From an uncultured Oscillospiraceae bacterium (GTDB lineage: Bacteria > Bacillota > Clostridia > Oscillospirales > Oscillospiraceae), in the NCBI GenBank assembly GCA_900763705.1, contig CAAFLG010000050.1, forward strand, positions 25,202 through 89,201: a stretch of DNA of 64,000 nt, in the 5' to 3' direction. The notes beneath the pieces were generated by a model, which saw nothing but the letters and a program-made list of their open reading frames with translations, did not search any database and was not told where the DNA came from. The position numbers were made by a program, and so were the translations under genes. Each line of letters opens with the position of its first letter. Within the stretch, counting starts at the first letter, position 1. Positions 15,844 to 26,700 of the stretch are shown piece after piece.

Positions 15844-16568
15844 TCGAAGTAAAATATACCATCGCGGAGAACGCCCCCATTGCCTCGGACGTCTACCGCT
15901 TGAAGCTCGAGGGTGACACCTCGGCCATCACCGCGCCAGGCCAGTTCCTCGACCTTCGCCTGCCCGGTTTCTTCCTGCGCAGGCCCATCTCCATCTGCGA
16001 TTGGGACGAAAAGAGCGTCACGCTCCTTTATAAAGTCGTCGGCGGCGGAACGGACTGGCTCTCCCGCTGCACGCCGGGACAGGCGCTCGATGCGCTCTCG
16101 GGTCTCGGCAACGGCTTTGACGTTGCCGCCTGCGGCGAAACAACGCTCCTTGCAGGCGGCGGCATCGGCGCCGCGCCGCTCTTCGGCCTTTCAAAGCGCC
16201 TTCTTGCCGCGGGCAAAACGCCCGTCGCCGTTCTCGGCTTCAACACGGCGGAGGATGTTTTCTATGAAGATGAATTCAAAGCGCTCGGCGTGCAGACCGT
16301 CATCGCAACGGCGGACGGCAGCCGCGGCACGCGCGGCTTTGTGACCGACGCGCTGCCCGAGCAGTTCGACACCGTCTGCGCCTGCGGGCCGATGCCGATG
16401 CTCAAGGCGCTTTGCGCAAAGACGGACAAGCCCGGCCAGATCAGTCTGGAAGCGCGCATGGGCTGCGGCTTCGGCGCGTGCATGGGCTGCACGATCGACA
16501 CGGTAAACGGCCCCAAGCGCGTCTGCCGCGAAGGCCCCGTATTCGGGAGGGAGGAGATTAAATGGTAA
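15840..16568 (+). CDS. pyrK: Dihydroorotate dehydrogenase B electron-transfer subunit
   Basis: 242 residues. FAD-binding LRRPISICDW, NAD/FAD-binding LLAGGGIGAAPLFGL, and a C-terminal 2Fe-2S cluster ligated by Cys residues in MGCGFGACMGCTID and RVCREGPVF. It passes electrons from PyrD to NAD+. The best start is TTG 15840, seven bases after AAGGAGG and overlapping the pyrC stop; an in-frame ATG at 15774 lies well inside pyrC and has no ribosome site. Ends overlapping pyrD by seven bases. Confidence 0.93.
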   Translation: MIEVKYTIAENAPIASDVYRLKLEGDTSAITAPGQFLDLRLPGFFLRRPISICDWDEKSVTLLYKVVGGGTDWLSRCTPGQALDALSGLGNGFDVAACGETTLLAGGGIGAAPLFGLSKRLLAAGKTPVAVLGFNTAEDVFYEDEFKALGVQTVIATADGSRGTRGFVTDALPEQFDTVCACGPMPMLKALCAKTDKPGQISLEARMGCGFGACMGCTIDTVNGPKRVCREGPVFGREEIKW

Positions 16569-17479
16569 AAACGAACGTCACGCTCTGCTCTCTTCCGCTC
16601 GATAACCCCGTCATTCCCGCGAGCGGCACCTTCGGCTACGGATACGAGTTTGCAGAGCTCTACGATATCAACTGCCTTGGCACGTTCTCTTTTAAGGGAA
16701 CGACGCGCGAGCCCCGCCTCGGCAATCCCCAGCCGCGCATCGCTGAAATGCAAAGCGGTGTGCTCAACGCCGTGGGCCTTCAGAACCCCGGCGTGGACGC
16801 GGTCATCGCCGAGGAGCTTCCCAAGCTCGCGCGCGTGTTCCACAAGCCCGTCATGGCGAACGTCAGCGGTTTTTCGCTCGACGAATATGTCGAGGTCTGC
16901 CGGAAGCTCGACGCCTGCCCGCAGGTCGGCTGGCTCGAGGTGAACATCTCCTGCCCCAATGTCCACGGCGGCGGCATGAGCTTCGGCACTGACCCGAAGG
17001 CTGCCGCGGCGGTCACGCGCGCGGTGAAGGACGCGGTTAAAAAGCCCGTCATCGTCAAGCTCTCCCCCAACGTCACGAGCATTGCGGACATTGCCAAGGC
17101 CTGCGAGGACGCAGGCGCGGACGGCATCAGCCTCATCAACACCGTGATGGGCATGCGGCTCGATCTCAAAACGAGAAAGCCGCTTCTTGCCAACAGCACG
17201 GGCGGTATGTCCGGCCCCGCGATCTTCCCGCTCGCGGTGCGCATGGTCTGGCAGGTTTACGAAGCGGTGCGCATCCCTGTCGTCGGTCTCGGCGGCGTGA
17301 TGAGCGCCGAGGACGTCATCGAGCTGATGCTCGCGGGCGCAACGGCGGTCGAGGTCGGCGCTGCCAACCTTGTCGATCCCTTCGCCTGCCGCCGCATCGT
17401 CGAGGATTTGCCCCGCGTCATGCAGAAATACAACATCAACGATTTGAACGACATCATAGGAGGTGCCCACCATGGGTAA
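16562..17479 (+). CDS. pyrD: Dihydroorotate dehydrogenase B catalytic subunit
   Basis: 305 residues of the class 1B enzyme: [46 protein letters not shown] (catalytic Cys), VIVKLSPNV, and the FMN phosphate-binding [14 protein letters not shown]. It oxidises dihydroorotate to orotate with FMN and works as a heterotetramer with PyrK. Overlaps pyrK at its start and pyrF by eight bases at its end. Confidence 0.95.
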   Translation: MVKTNVTLCSLPLDNPVIPASGTFGYGYEFAELYDINCLGTFSFKGTTREPRLGNPQPRIAEMQSGVLNAVGLQNPGVDAVIAEELPKLARVFHKPVMANVSGFSLDEYVEVCRKLDACPQVGWLEVNISCPNVHGGGMSFGTDPKAAAAVTRAVKDAVKKPVIVKLSPNVTSIADIAKACEDAGADGISLINTVMGMRLDLKTRKPLLANSTGGMSGPAIFPLAVRMVWQVYEAVRIPVVGLGGVMSAEDVIELMLAGATAVEVGAANLVDPFACRRIVEDLPRVMQKYNINDLNDIIGGAHHG

Positions 17480-18170
17480 GGACGTTATCATTGCGCTGGA
17501 TTTTGACAGCAAGGAAAAAACGCTCGCGTTTCTCGACCGCTTCACCGGCGAAAAGCCCTTTGTGAAGATCGGCATGGAGCTCTTCTACGCCGAGGGCCCC
17601 GCGATCGTGCGCGAGATCAAAGCCCGCGGCCACAAGATCTTCCTCGATCTCAAGCTGCACGACATCCCCAACACCGTGAAAAAGGCCATGGCCGTGCTCT
17701 CCTCCCTCGATGTGGACATGGTCAACCTCCACGCCCCCGGCACGCGCGCGATGATGTCTGCTGCGCTCGAGGGTCTGACCCGCGCGGACGGCACGCGTCC
17801 GATGCTCATCGCCGTCACGCAGCTCACCTCCACGAGCCAGCAGAGCATGGAGGATGAGATCGGCATCCACCGCCCCCTTGAGGAAGTGGTCCTCGATTAC
17901 GCGAAAAACGCCATGGCCGCCGGTCTTGACGGTGTGGTCTGCTCCCCGCTCGAGGCCGGGCGCATCCATGAATCCTGCGCGAAGGAATTTGTTACCGTCA
18001 CCCCCGGCATCCGCTTTGCCGACGCAAAGGCGGACGATCAGGTGCGCATCACCACGCCCGCAAAGGCGCGCGAGATCGGCTCGGACTACATCGTCGTCGG
18101 CCGCCCCATCACGCAGGCAGAGGACCCTGTCGCAGCCTATCGCCGCTGCGTCAGCGAGTTTGTGGGCTAA
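17472..18170 (+). CDS. pyrF: Orotidine-5'-phosphate decarboxylase
   Basis: 232 residues: [18 protein letters not shown], the catalytic KxxxxD region [13 protein letters not shown], and TPGIRF and [12 protein letters not shown] near the C-terminus. It decarboxylates OMP to UMP. AGGAGG at 17458-17463 selects ATG 17472 over the frame-compatible upstream codon. Overlaps the pyrD stop. The HAD gene follows after three bases. Confidence 0.95.
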   Translation: MGKDVIIALDFDSKEKTLAFLDRFTGEKPFVKIGMELFYAEGPAIVREIKARGHKIFLDLKLHDIPNTVKKAMAVLSSLDVDMVNLHAPGTRAMMSAALEGLTRADGTRPMLIAVTQLTSTSQQSMEDEIGIHRPLEEVVLDYAKNAMAAGLDGVVCSPLEAGRIHESCAKEFVTVTPGIRFADAKADDQVRITTPAKAREIGSDYIVVGRPITQAEDPVAAYRRCVSEFVG

Positions 18171-18173
18171 GCA

Positions 18174-18824
18174 ATGCGCCGCGACATCATCCTCTTTGAT
18201 CTGGACGGCACGCTGACCGACTCCGGCCCCGGCATCATGAAGGCCGGGCAGTACGCCCTGCGCGCGTTCGGCATCGAGCGCGACTGGCGCGAGCTGTCGT
18301 TCTTCGTCGGCCCGCCGCTCAGCGAGACCTTCGCGCGCTTCGTGAGCGCGGAAAATGTCGACGCCGCGGTCGCGAAATTCCGCGAATACTACCAGCAGGA
18401 CGGCTGGCTCGACAACGCCCCCTACCCCGGCATCCCCGCGCTGCTTGCGCATCTCAAGAGCGAGGGCAAGCGTCTTTTCGTCGCCACATCGAAGCTCGAC
18501 ACCATGGCCGAGCGTATTCTGGAGCACTTTTCACTTGCGCCCTACTTTGACGCCATCTGCGGCGCGCCCGAGGGCGACAAGGAAGCGGGCAAAAAGGTAA
18601 ACGTCGTAAAAGCTGCGCTCAAAGCGGCCGGCTGCGACGATCTTTCCCACGCCGTCATGGTCGGCGACCGCGAGCACGACGTCATCGGCGCGCATCTTGC
18701 GGGGCTTGACGTGATCGGCGTGCTCTACGGCTACGGCAGCCGCGAGGAGCTGACCGCCGCCGGCGCCGACTACATCAGCGAAACACCCGACACTTTGGAA
18801 ACACTGATCTTGTCAATCGACTGA
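18174..18824 (+). CDS. HAD-superfamily hydrolase (phosphoglycolate phosphatase-like)
   Basis: 216 residues with all HAD motifs: nucleophile DLDGTLTDS, motif II FVATSKLD, motif III Lys in GKKVNVVKAAL, motif IV MVGDREHDVIGA. A four-helix cap domain lies between motifs I and II (Gph/PPase type). Acts on a small phosphoester in the cytoplasm. Its position between pyrF and pyrE, with only a few bases on either side, suggests a nucleotide-related substrate such as a 5'-mononucleotide or a damaged pyrimidine intermediate; this is inference. It could also be a general housekeeping phosphatase. Confidence 0.85.
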   Translation: MRRDIILFDLDGTLTDSGPGIMKAGQYALRAFGIERDWRELSFFVGPPLSETFARFVSAENVDAAVAKFREYYQQDGWLDNAPYPGIPALLAHLKSEGKRLFVATSKLDTMAERILEHFSLAPYFDAICGAPEGDKEAGKKVNVVKAALKAAGCDDLSHAVMVGDREHDVIGAHLAGLDVIGVLYGYGSREELTAAGADYISETPDTLETLILSID

Positions 18825-18849
18825 TCATTTGAAAGGAGAAGAGATAGAA

Positions 18850-19497
18850 ATGGAGCATTTGGAACGCAGCATTGCAGAGGGCCTGCTCTCCATCCGCGCG
18901 GTCTTTTTCCGCCCGGACGAGCCCTTCACCTGGGCGAGCGGCATTAAGAGCCCTGTCTACTGCGACAACCGCCTGATCCTGACCGCGCCTGAGGTGCGCA
19001 CGCAGGTGGAAAGCGCGCTGTGCGAGGTCATCCGCGCAGACTATCCCGACGCGGAGGTGCTGATGGGCACGAGCACGGCGGGCATCGCCCACGCCGCCAT
19101 CGTCGGCCACATGATGGGCCTTCCCATGGGCTATGTGCGCTCTTCCGGCAAGGACCACGGCCGCCAGAACCAGATCGAGGGCCGCCTTGAGCCGGGCCAG
19201 AAGGTCGTCGTCATCGAGGACCTCATCTCCACCGGCGGCAGCGTCCTGGACGTTGTGAACGTCCTGCGCGAAGCGGGCGCGGAGGTGCTGGGCGTTGCGA
19301 GCATCTTCACCTACGGTATGCAGAAGGGCCTTGACCGTCTCGCCGCCGCCAACGTGAAGAACCACAGCCTGACCAACTTTGACGTCATCGCCGACGTAGC
19401 GGCGAAGCAAAATTATATCCACCCCGAGGACGTTGCGCGTCTCATTCAGTTCCGCAACAACCCGTCGGATGAATCTTGGATCGGAGGAAAGAACTAA
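18850..19497 (+). CDS. pyrE: Orotate phosphoribosyltransferase
   Basis: 215 residues: substrate region [34 protein letters not shown], and the PRPP-binding motif [17 protein letters not shown]. It forms OMP from orotate and PRPP. AAGGAG at 18833-18838 supports ATG 18850; an in-frame TTG at 18829 precedes the ribosome site and is rejected. Immediately upstream of pyrB. Confidence 0.95.
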   Translation: MEHLERSIAEGLLSIRAVFFRPDEPFTWASGIKSPVYCDNRLILTAPEVRTQVESALCEVIRADYPDAEVLMGTSTAGIAHAAIVGHMMGLPMGYVRSSGKDHGRQNQIEGRLEPGQKVVVIEDLISTGGSVLDVVNVLREAGAEVLGVASIFTYGMQKGLDRLAAANVKNHSLTNFDVIADVAAKQNYIHPEDVARLIQFRNNPSDESWIGGKN

Positions 19498-19498
19498 C

Positions 19499-20413
19499 AT
19501 GGAGCATTTGATCGACATTTTGCAGCTGACCACCCAGGAGATCGACGATATGGTCGCCACGGCCAACGACATCATCGACCACCCCGACGCCTACGCACAC
19601 AAGTGCGACGGCAAGATCCTCGCAACGCTCTTCTTTGAGCCCTCTACCCGCACGCGCCTGAGCTTTGAGTCCGCGATGCTCGGTCTCGGCGGCAAGGTGC
19701 TGGGCTTCTCGTCCGCAAGCAGCTCTTCCGCCGCCAAGGGCGAGAGCGTTTCCGACACGGTGCGCACCGTCAGCTGCTATGCTGACATCATCGCCATGCG
19801 TCACCCCAAGGAGGGCGCGCCGCTGGTCGCCTCCATGCACTCTGAGGTCCCCGTCATCAACGCCGGCGACGGCGGCCACAACCACCCTACCCAGACGCTG
19901 ACCGACCTTCTCACCATCAACCGTGAAAAGGGCCGCTTCAACGACCTGACCGTGGGCTTCTGCGGCGACCTGAAGTTCGGCCGCACTGTCCACTCCCTCA
20001 TCAGCGCCCTGAGCCGCTACACCGGCATCAAGATCGTTCTCATCTCCCCCGAGGAGCTCAAGCTCCCCAGCTACGTGAAGAACGAGGCGCTCAAGAAGAA
20101 CAACATCCCCTACGAGCAGACGACTGACCTCGAAGCCGTCATGCCCGAGCTCGACATTCTCTACATGACCCGCGTTCAGCGCGAGCGCTTCTTCAACGAG
20201 GAAGACTACCTCCGCCTGAAGGACAGCTACATCCTCACCCCGGAGAAGCTGCGCAACGCCAAGAAGGATCTCTGCATCCTGCACCCGCTGCCGCGCGTGA
20301 ACGAGATCTCCGTTGCCGTGGACGACGATCCCCGCGCCTGCTACTTCAAGCAGGTCCGCAACGGCCGCTTCATCCGCATGGCGCTCATCCTCAAGCTGCT
20401 TGGTATTGAATAA
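19499..20413 (+). CDS. pyrB: Aspartate carbamoyltransferase catalytic subunit
   Basis: 304 residues: carbamoyl-phosphate binding [48 protein letters not shown], and [10 protein letters not shown]. It catalyses the committed step of pyrimidine synthesis. TCGGAGGAAAG precedes ATG 19499. The presence of a following pyrI indicates the E. coli-type holoenzyme with a regulatory chain. Confidence 0.96.
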   Translation: MEHLIDILQLTTQEIDDMVATANDIIDHPDAYAHKCDGKILATLFFEPSTRTRLSFESAMLGLGGKVLGFSSASSSSAAKGESVSDTVRTVSCYADIIAMRHPKEGAPLVASMHSEVPVINAGDGGHNHPTQTLTDLLTINREKGRFNDLTVGFCGDLKFGRTVHSLISALSRYTGIKIVLISPEELKLPSYVKNEALKKNNIPYEQTTDLEAVMPELDILYMTRVQRERFFNEEDYLRLKDSYILTPEKLRNAKKDLCILHPLPRVNEISVAVDDDPRACYFKQVRNGRFIRMALILKLLGIE

Positions 20414-20428
20414 GGGAGGGACTTACAC

Positions 20429-20848
20429 ATGATCATCGACGCTATTTCCAACGGTATCGTTATCGACCACATCTCCGCCGGCAAGGCGATGGAGCTCTAC
20501 AACATCCTCGGCCTTGACAAGCTCGACTGCTCCGTCGCGCTGCTCAAGAACGTTTCGAGCGGCAAGCTCGGCCGCAAGGACATCATCAAGATCGACCAGG
20601 TGCTCGATCTTGACTGGGACGTCATCGGCTATGTCGATCCCGGCATCACCGTCAACATCATCAAGGACGGCAAGCGCATCGAAAAGCGCCAGCTCAAGCT
20701 GCCCGAGCGCATCACCAATGTCATCCGCTGCAAAAATCCCCGCTGCATCACCTCTGTTGAGCAGGAGCTGCCGCAGGTGTTCACGCTGACCGAAGAGAGC
20801 ACGCGCACCTACCGCTGCCTGTACTGCGAGACCAAGGCAGAGCAGTAA
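20429..20848 (+). CDS. pyrI: Aspartate carbamoyltransferase regulatory subunit
   Basis: 139 residues. The N-terminal allosteric domain shows IVIDHISAGKAMELYNIL. The C-terminal zinc domain has four Cys ligands arranged as CKNPRC ... CLYC, as in PyrI. It binds nucleotides (CTP inhibition in characterised systems) and holds PyrB trimers together. Last gene of the pyr operon, 15 bases after pyrB and followed by a strong terminator. Confidence 0.93.
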   Translation: MIIDAISNGIVIDHISAGKAMELYNILGLDKLDCSVALLKNVSSGKLGRKDIIKIDQVLDLDWDVIGYVDPGITVNIIKDGKRIEKRQLKLPERITNVIRCKNPRCITSVEQELPQVFTLTEESTRTYRCLYCETKAEQ

Positions 20849-20858
20849 GCATCCGAGC

Positions 20859-20907
20859 AAAAGGCCCGAGAGCCATTGGCATCCAATGGCTCCCGGGCCT
20901 TTTTTTA
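20859..20907 (+). terminator. Intrinsic terminator of the pyr operon
   Basis: AAGGCCCG.GAGCCATTGG with its complement around a 3-base loop, one internal mismatch, then seven T residues. Confidence 0.9.
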
Positions 20908-21001
20908 TCCGGCGAAGGGACAGCGCGCGCCGTGTTTTTTGTCACTTTCACGAATTTGTTATAATTTTGCCCATTTTATATCTGCATTTGCAAATTTATT
21001 C

Positions 21002-21029
21002 TTGCTTTCAGCCGATATTCGAGTATAAT
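21002..21029 (+). promoter_or_regulatory. Promoter of the XRE-MMPL-GLUG unit
   Basis: TTGCTT (21002-21007), 16-base spacer, TATAAT (21024-21029), about 30 bases before the regulator's ATG. Confidence 0.65.
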
Positions 21030-21061
21030 ATGGTCGAAAATACAGCAAGGAGGTATCGGGT

Positions 21062-21349
21062 ATGCTTGTTTCCTACAACGGCCTTTTCAAACAGCTCATC
21101 GACAAAGGCTGGAACAAGACCGAATTCGCCCGCGAGGTCGGTATCAGCTCCAACACGCTCGCCAAGCTCTCGAAAAACGAGCTCGTCTCGCTTGAGGTGC
21201 TCGTGCGCATCTGCCAGAAGCTCGACTGTCCGCTCGGCGATATCGTACAGATCGTACCGCGCGAACCGCCGGCAGGGGGCGGTATCGAGCGTGTGATAAA
21301 ACGCAGCGACGAGAGGATGAAAGGAGGGAGCGTATTCCGCCATGAGTAA
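21062..21349 (+). CDS. XRE-family helix-turn-helix transcriptional regulator
   Basis: 95 residues. Residues 5-65 form a Cro/CI-type helix-turn-helix (FKQLIDKGWNKTEFAREVGISSNTLAKLSKNELVSLEVLVRI shows the paired helices), ending DIVQIVP as in small YozG-like regulators. The remaining ~25 residues are a basic, Gly-rich tail. AAGGAGG stands before ATG 21062. It overlaps the following MMPL gene by eight bases, so it is probably an autoregulator of that unit; its ligand is unknown. Confidence 0.85.
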   Translation: MLVSYNGLFKQLIDKGWNKTEFAREVGISSNTLAKLSKNELVSLEVLVRICQKLDCPLGDIVQIVPREPPAGGGIERVIKRSDERMKGGSVFRHE

Positions 21350-23786
21350 CGAGACCAAGGAGACGGGCTCCTCCTTTATGGAAAAGGTCGCGACCTTTAT
21401 TGTCGACAAGCGGAATCTCATCTTCCTGCTCACCATCATCCTGCTGATCTTTTCCGTCTTTTCCCGCAGCTGGGTCGAGGTCGAAAGTGACCTGACCTAT
21501 TACCTGCCCGCTGACTCGGAGACGAAGCAGGCGCTCACCATCATGGACGAACAGTTCGTCACCTACGGCACCGCCGAGGTCATGGTCGCCAACATCACGC
21601 CCGATCAGGCAGCCGCGCTCGCGCCCAAGATCAAAGAGGTCAAGGGCGTGCAGAGCGTCGATTACGACGAAACGAGCGCGCATTACAACAATCTCTCCGC
21701 GCTCTACTCCATCACCTTCGCCTACAGCGAGGATGACGACGCCTGCCTTGACTCGCTCGACGCGGTGAAGGACCTGCTGCGCGATTATGACATTTATGTT
21801 GATACGGACCTCGGCAACACGCAGCAGGAGACCATCGACCACGAGATCAGCGTCATCATGGTCTATGTTGCCATCGTCATCGTGCTCGTGCTGCTCTTCA
21901 CATCCGAGACCTACGGCGAGGTGCCGGTGCTGATTCTGACCTTTGTCGTCGCGCTGGTGCTCAACCAGGGCACGAACTTCCTCATGGGTAAGATCTCGTT
22001 CATTTCAAACTCCGTCACGAGCATCTTGCAGCTTGCGCTCTCCATCGACTATGCCATCATCTTCTGCAACCGCTTCAAGGAAGAGCACAAGCTCCTGCCC
22101 CTGCGCGAGGCCGTCATCATCGCGCTGAGCAAATCCATCCCCGAGATCGGCGCGAGCAGCCTCACGACCATCGGCGGCCTTGTCGCCATGCTCTTCATGC
22201 AGTTCAAGCTCGGCCCCGATATGGCCCTCTGCCTCATTAAATCGATCATGTTTGCGCTGCTCGCGGCGTTCATCGTGATGCCGGGCCTTTTGATGCTCTT
22301 CGGCCCGCTCATCGACCGCACGCAGCACCGCAGCTTCGTCCCCAAGATTCCCTTTGTCGGCAAGCTCGACTTCGCCACGCGCTATATCATCCCCGTCGTC
22401 TTCGTGGCGCTGGCCGTCATCGGTTTCCGCCTTTCGTCCAACTGCCCCTACGCTTACGGCTACGGACTCATCTCCGCGCCTAAGCAGAATGAAACGCAGT
22501 TTGCCCAGCAGATGATCGAGGAGAACTTCACCTCAAAAAATATGCTCGCGCTCATCGTCCCCACGGGCGATTACGACAGAGAATCCGCCATTTTGAACGA
22601 GCTCGGCCAGTACGACGAGGTCGACTCCACGATGGGTCTTACCAACATCGAGGCGCTCGACGGCTATATGCTCGCCGACAAGCTGACGCCGCGTCAGTTC
22701 GCCGAGCTTGCGGGTCTTGATTACGAGGCCGCACAGGTCGTCTACGCCGCCTACGCCGCGCAGCATTCGGAATACGGCAAGCTCGCGGGCAACCTCTCAT
22801 CCTACAAGGTCCCGCTCATCGATATGTTCCTTTTCGTCTGCGATCAGGTGGACGCGGGACTCGTCACGCTCAGCGACGAGCAGACAAAGCTATTGCAGGA
22901 TGCCGAGGTGCAGATGAAGAGCGCCAAGGCGCAGCTCGAGGGCGATGATTATGACCGTATGCTCATTTACCTCACGCTGCCGGAAAGCGGCGATGAGACC
23001 TACGCCTTCACCGACAAGATCCTCGAGATCGCCGAGAAGTACTATCCCGACGAGACCGTTTATCTCGCGGGCGAATCGACGAATGAATACGAATTTGAAA
23101 AGTCCTTCGCCGTTGACAACAAGGTCGTCAGCATCGTATCGGTGCTCGTCGTCATGCTGGTACTGCTCTTCACGTTCAACTCCGCCGGTATGCCGGTGCT
23201 GCTGATCCTGGTGATCCAGGGCTGCATCTGGCTCAACTTCTCGTTCCCGACCATCACGGGAAAGTATGTCTTCTTCTTAGGCTACCTGATCGTGTCCTCC
23301 ATTCAGATGGGTGCGAACATCGACTACGCCATCGTCATCGCGAGCCGCTATCAGGAGCTCAAGGTCAAGATGCACCACCGCGACGCCATCGTGGAAACGC
23401 TGAACTTCGCTTTCCCGACGATCATCACCTCCGGCTCGATCCTCTCGATCTGCGGCTTTCTGATCGGCAGCATGACCTCTGAGCCTGTCATCGCGGGCAT
23501 CGGCGAGAGCCTCGGCCGCGGCACGGTCATTTCCATCATCATGGTCATGTTCGCCCTGCCGCAGATCCTGCTCATCGGCAGCGGCATCGTGGACAAGACC
23601 TCCTTCTCCGTCCCGTCCATCAGCGAAAAGAAGACCGCCCACGGCAAGGTCTCCGTCAACGGCATGGTGCGCGGCAGCATCAACGGCACAGTCCACGGCG
23701 TGATGCACGCGACCGTCGAGGGAGACATCGACCTGAACCTGATCTCGGGTTCTGCAAATGAGGAGCAAGATGATGAAGAAGACTAA
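21342..23786 (+). CDS. MMPL/RND-family membrane transporter
   Basis: 814 residues, one pass near residues 27-46 (NLIFLLTIILLIFSVFSRSW), a first extracytoplasmic loop to ~165, five membrane helices to ~330, then the same pattern repeated (helix ~345, loop to ~590, helices to ~760). This is the pseudo-twofold RND plan, in the MMPL branch (QLALSIDYAIIFCNRFKEE and QMGANIDYAIVIASRYQEL are the paired proton-relay helices). Such proteins export lipids or hydrophobic compounds using the proton gradient. The cytoplasmic tail ends in an unusual short V-x-G-x repeat and an acidic terminus. Overlaps the XRE gene and the GLUG-protein gene. Confidence 0.9.
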   Translation: MSNETKETGSSFMEKVATFIVDKRNLIFLLTIILLIFSVFSRSWVEVESDLTYYLPADSETKQALTIMDEQFVTYGTAEVMVANITPDQAAALAPKIKEVKGVQSVDYDETSAHYNNLSALYSITFAYSEDDDACLDSLDAVKDLLRDYDIYVDTDLGNTQQETIDHEISVIMVYVAIVIVLVLLFTSETYGEVPVLILTFVVALVLNQGTNFLMGKISFISNSVTSILQLALSIDYAIIFCNRFKEEHKLLPLREAVIIALSKSIPEIGASSLTTIGGLVAMLFMQFKLGPDMALCLIKSIMFALLAAFIVMPGLLMLFGPLIDRTQHRSFVPKIPFVGKLDFATRYIIPVVFVALAVIGFRLSSNCPYAYGYGLISAPKQNETQFAQQMIEENFTSKNMLALIVPTGDYDRESAILNELGQYDEVDSTMGLTNIEALDGYMLADKLTPRQFAELAGLDYEAAQVVYAAYAAQHSEYGKLAGNLSSYKVPLIDMFLFVCDQVDAGLVTLSDEQTKLLQDAEVQMKSAKAQLEGDDYDRMLIYLTLPESGDETYAFTDKILEIAEKYYPDETVYLAGESTNEYEFEKSFAVDNKVVSIVSVLVVMLVLLFTFNSAGMPVLLILVIQGCIWLNFSFPTITGKYVFFLGYLIVSSIQMGANIDYAIVIASRYQELKVKMHHRDAIVETLNFAFPTIITSGSILSICGFLIGSMTSEPVIAGIGESLGRGTVISIIMVMFALPQILLIGSGIVDKTSFSVPSISEKKTAHGKVSVNGMVRGSINGTVHGVMHATVEGDIDLNLISGSANEEQDDEED

Positions 23787-26700
23787 TTTACATCGCCTCT
23801 GCGCGCTCGCGCTCGGCGCGCTGCTGCTATTATCCCTCTTCCCCTTCACAAGCGCGCTTGCCGACGGGGACGGCGCCATCCACATCAAAACCGAGGCGGA
23901 TCTCCAGTCCCTCGCGCGCTCCTGCACGCTCGACTCCTACTCGCGCGGCAAGAAGGTCGTGCTCGACAATGACCTTGTGCTTGAAAGCACCGACGCGCTG
24001 CCCATTCCCTCCTTCGGCGGCACGTTTGACGGCGGCGGCCACACCATCAGCGGCCTTGATATGGAAGAAAGCGTTTCCCCGGCAGGTCTTTTCGGCGTGG
24101 TGCAGAAGGGCGGCAGCGTGAAAAACCTGCGCGTTGAGGGCGCTCTCACCCCTTCGGGCGACAGTCAGGACCTCGGCGGCATCGCGGGTGAAAACCACGG
24201 CACGATCGAAAACTGCACCTTCAACGGCTCCGCTTCGGGCAAGCGCAATGTCGGCGGCATCGCGGGATACAACGCCGCCACGGGCGTCATCCGCTCGTGC
24301 GAGGCCTCGGGTGCTATCTTCGGCCAGAACATGACCGGCGGCATCGTGGGCTACAACCTCGGCGCGATCGTATCGAGCAAAAACCGCGCCTATGTGAACA
24401 TTGAGAGCACCGACCCCGCCATCGACTTAGACGATCTGAGCTTTGAGTTCTCGCTCGACCTCTCCAAGCTTTCCCAGCTCGACACGCTCAGCGTCTCGAC
24501 CGACACCGGCGGCGTCGCGGGCTACTCCTCCGGCGCGATCAGCGAGTGCGTGAACGAGGCCGCCATCGGCTACCAGCACATCGGCTACAACGTCGGCGGC
24601 ATTGTCGGGCGCAGCAGCGGGCAGGTGCGCTCCTGCACAAACAGCGGCGCGATCTGCGGGCGCAAGGATGTCGGCGGCATCGTCGGGCAGATGGAACCCT
24701 ATGTCCGCACCGAAGTCTCCGCCAGCCAGTTCTCCGTGATGAAGTCTCAGCTCGATGAGCTCAGCCGCCTTGTTGAAAAAGCCGTGAACGATGCGCAGTA
24801 CAGCACGGGCGAGATCTGCGACCGCCTCTCGCTCATCTCCGGCTACCTCTCCGATGCTTCGGACGCCGCGGGTGATGTGCGCGTGAACGTCGATCTCGAC
24901 GCCATCACTCCGCCGAGCATTGATATTGACGGCGGCATCGTCATCGGGCCGCGTCCCAATATTTCCGACATTGTCAGCGTGACGAACCTCAACATGATCG
25001 TCGGCGCGATCACCGCGGCGGGCAGCCAGCTCTCGCTGATCACTGAAAACGTCAAAACGAGCTCCACCACGCTCTCGAGCGACCTGCGCTCGATCAACAG
25101 CAAGTTCAATGAGCTGTCGAACACCATGTTCTCCGCCATTGCGAGCGTCGGCGGCAGCTCCGGCAGCATCATCACCGATGCTTCCAGCACCGACGTCAAC
25201 TCCGTCACGCTCGGCAAGGTCTCCGGCAGCAAAAATACCGCCGCCGTCTACGGCGATGTGAACACCGGCGGCATTGCGGGCTCCATGGCCATCGAATATA
25301 CGCTTGACCCCGAGGACGACGTGACCGGCAGCCTCTCAGGCAGCTACCGCAAGCAGTATGAGTACAAGGCCATCGTGCAGCAGTGCGTCAACACCGGCGA
25401 CATCTCCGGCAAGCGCAGCTATGTCGGCGGCATCGTCGGGCGCATGGACCTCGGCTACGTCACCGCCTGCGAGGGCTACGGCTCCGCCACGAGTGAAAAC
25501 GGCAGCTATGTCGGCGGCATCGCCGGTGTGACCGGCGCATCGGTCTGCGGCAACTACGCCAAGTGCACGCTCAGCGGCAAGCAATATGTCGGCGGCATCG
25601 TCGGCTCCGGTGTTGAGACCAAGGCCGACGGCAGCGGCTCGAACGTGACGTGGAACTACTCCCTTGTCGACATCACCGACTGCCAGCAGTACGCGGGCGC
25701 GATCTCCGGCAGCGATACCGGTGCCTTTGCAAACAACTACTATGTCTCCGACGACCTGCCCGGCATCAACCGTCAGGGCTTCGTCGGCCGCGCCGAGCCG
25801 ATCTCCTTCTCCCAGCTCTCCGCGATCGCAAGCGTGCCCGAGGGCATGAAGACCTTCACGCTCACCTTCCTTGCCGACGGTGAGGAGGTGCTGCGCCGCC
25901 CGTTCGCCTATGGCGCGTCCTTTGACGAGAGCGACATCCCCGACATTCCCGAAAAAGATGGCTATCATGCCCATTGGGACCGCACAGACCTCGATTCGCT
26001 CCATTTCGACACCGTTGTCACGGCCGTGTATGAGGCCTACACCCCCGGTCTTGCCTCCGAGCAGACACGCGAGGGCGGTCTTTCCGTCCTGCTTGTCGAA
26101 GGCAGCTACAACGACGGCGACGCCATCAAGCTGACCGCCGAGCCGATCACGCCCGAGGCATTCGACGTGCAGTCCGGTTCGCTCCTTGACCGCTTGCAGG
26201 GCTATTTTACCTGCCTGCGCCGCGGAGAATTCCCACCGCTTACCGCCAACCGCGAGGTGCTCGAGCAGTGGAAGCTCGACCTTGCCGACGACGGCAGCGC
26301 GCAGCACACGGTCCGCTACCTCCCGCCCGAGGACAGCGGTGATCTTCGCATTTACGTCCGCGAGGGCGGCGCGTGGCAGAATGTCGACACCGGCACGATG
26401 GGCAGCTACCTCACCTTCCCCGTCAGCGGAACGAGTGTGGAGATCGCGGCGGTGAGCACGATCTCCGTCATTGGCATCTGGCTCACGTCCCTTCTCGTGC
26501 TGCTCGTGCTCATTCTGCTCATTGTCTGCGCTCACCGCCGCAAAAAGCGCCGCGCGCGCAGGCGCGCCGAACAGCGCGCCGCCGTGGAGCAGGCCGAGCA
26601 CATCATGCGCAGCACGCGTCCGGCAGCCCCCGCCGCAGCGGAAGCGGAAACCCCCGTCCCTGCCGTGATCGCAGCGGAAAGCGCCGCCGCGCCCGACATT

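Noticed and set aside
24170..25640. GLUG repeats as a DNA-level tandem repeat or CRISPR-like array
   Set aside because: The repetition is at protein level with variable spacing and diverged codons; there are no constant direct repeats with unique spacers.
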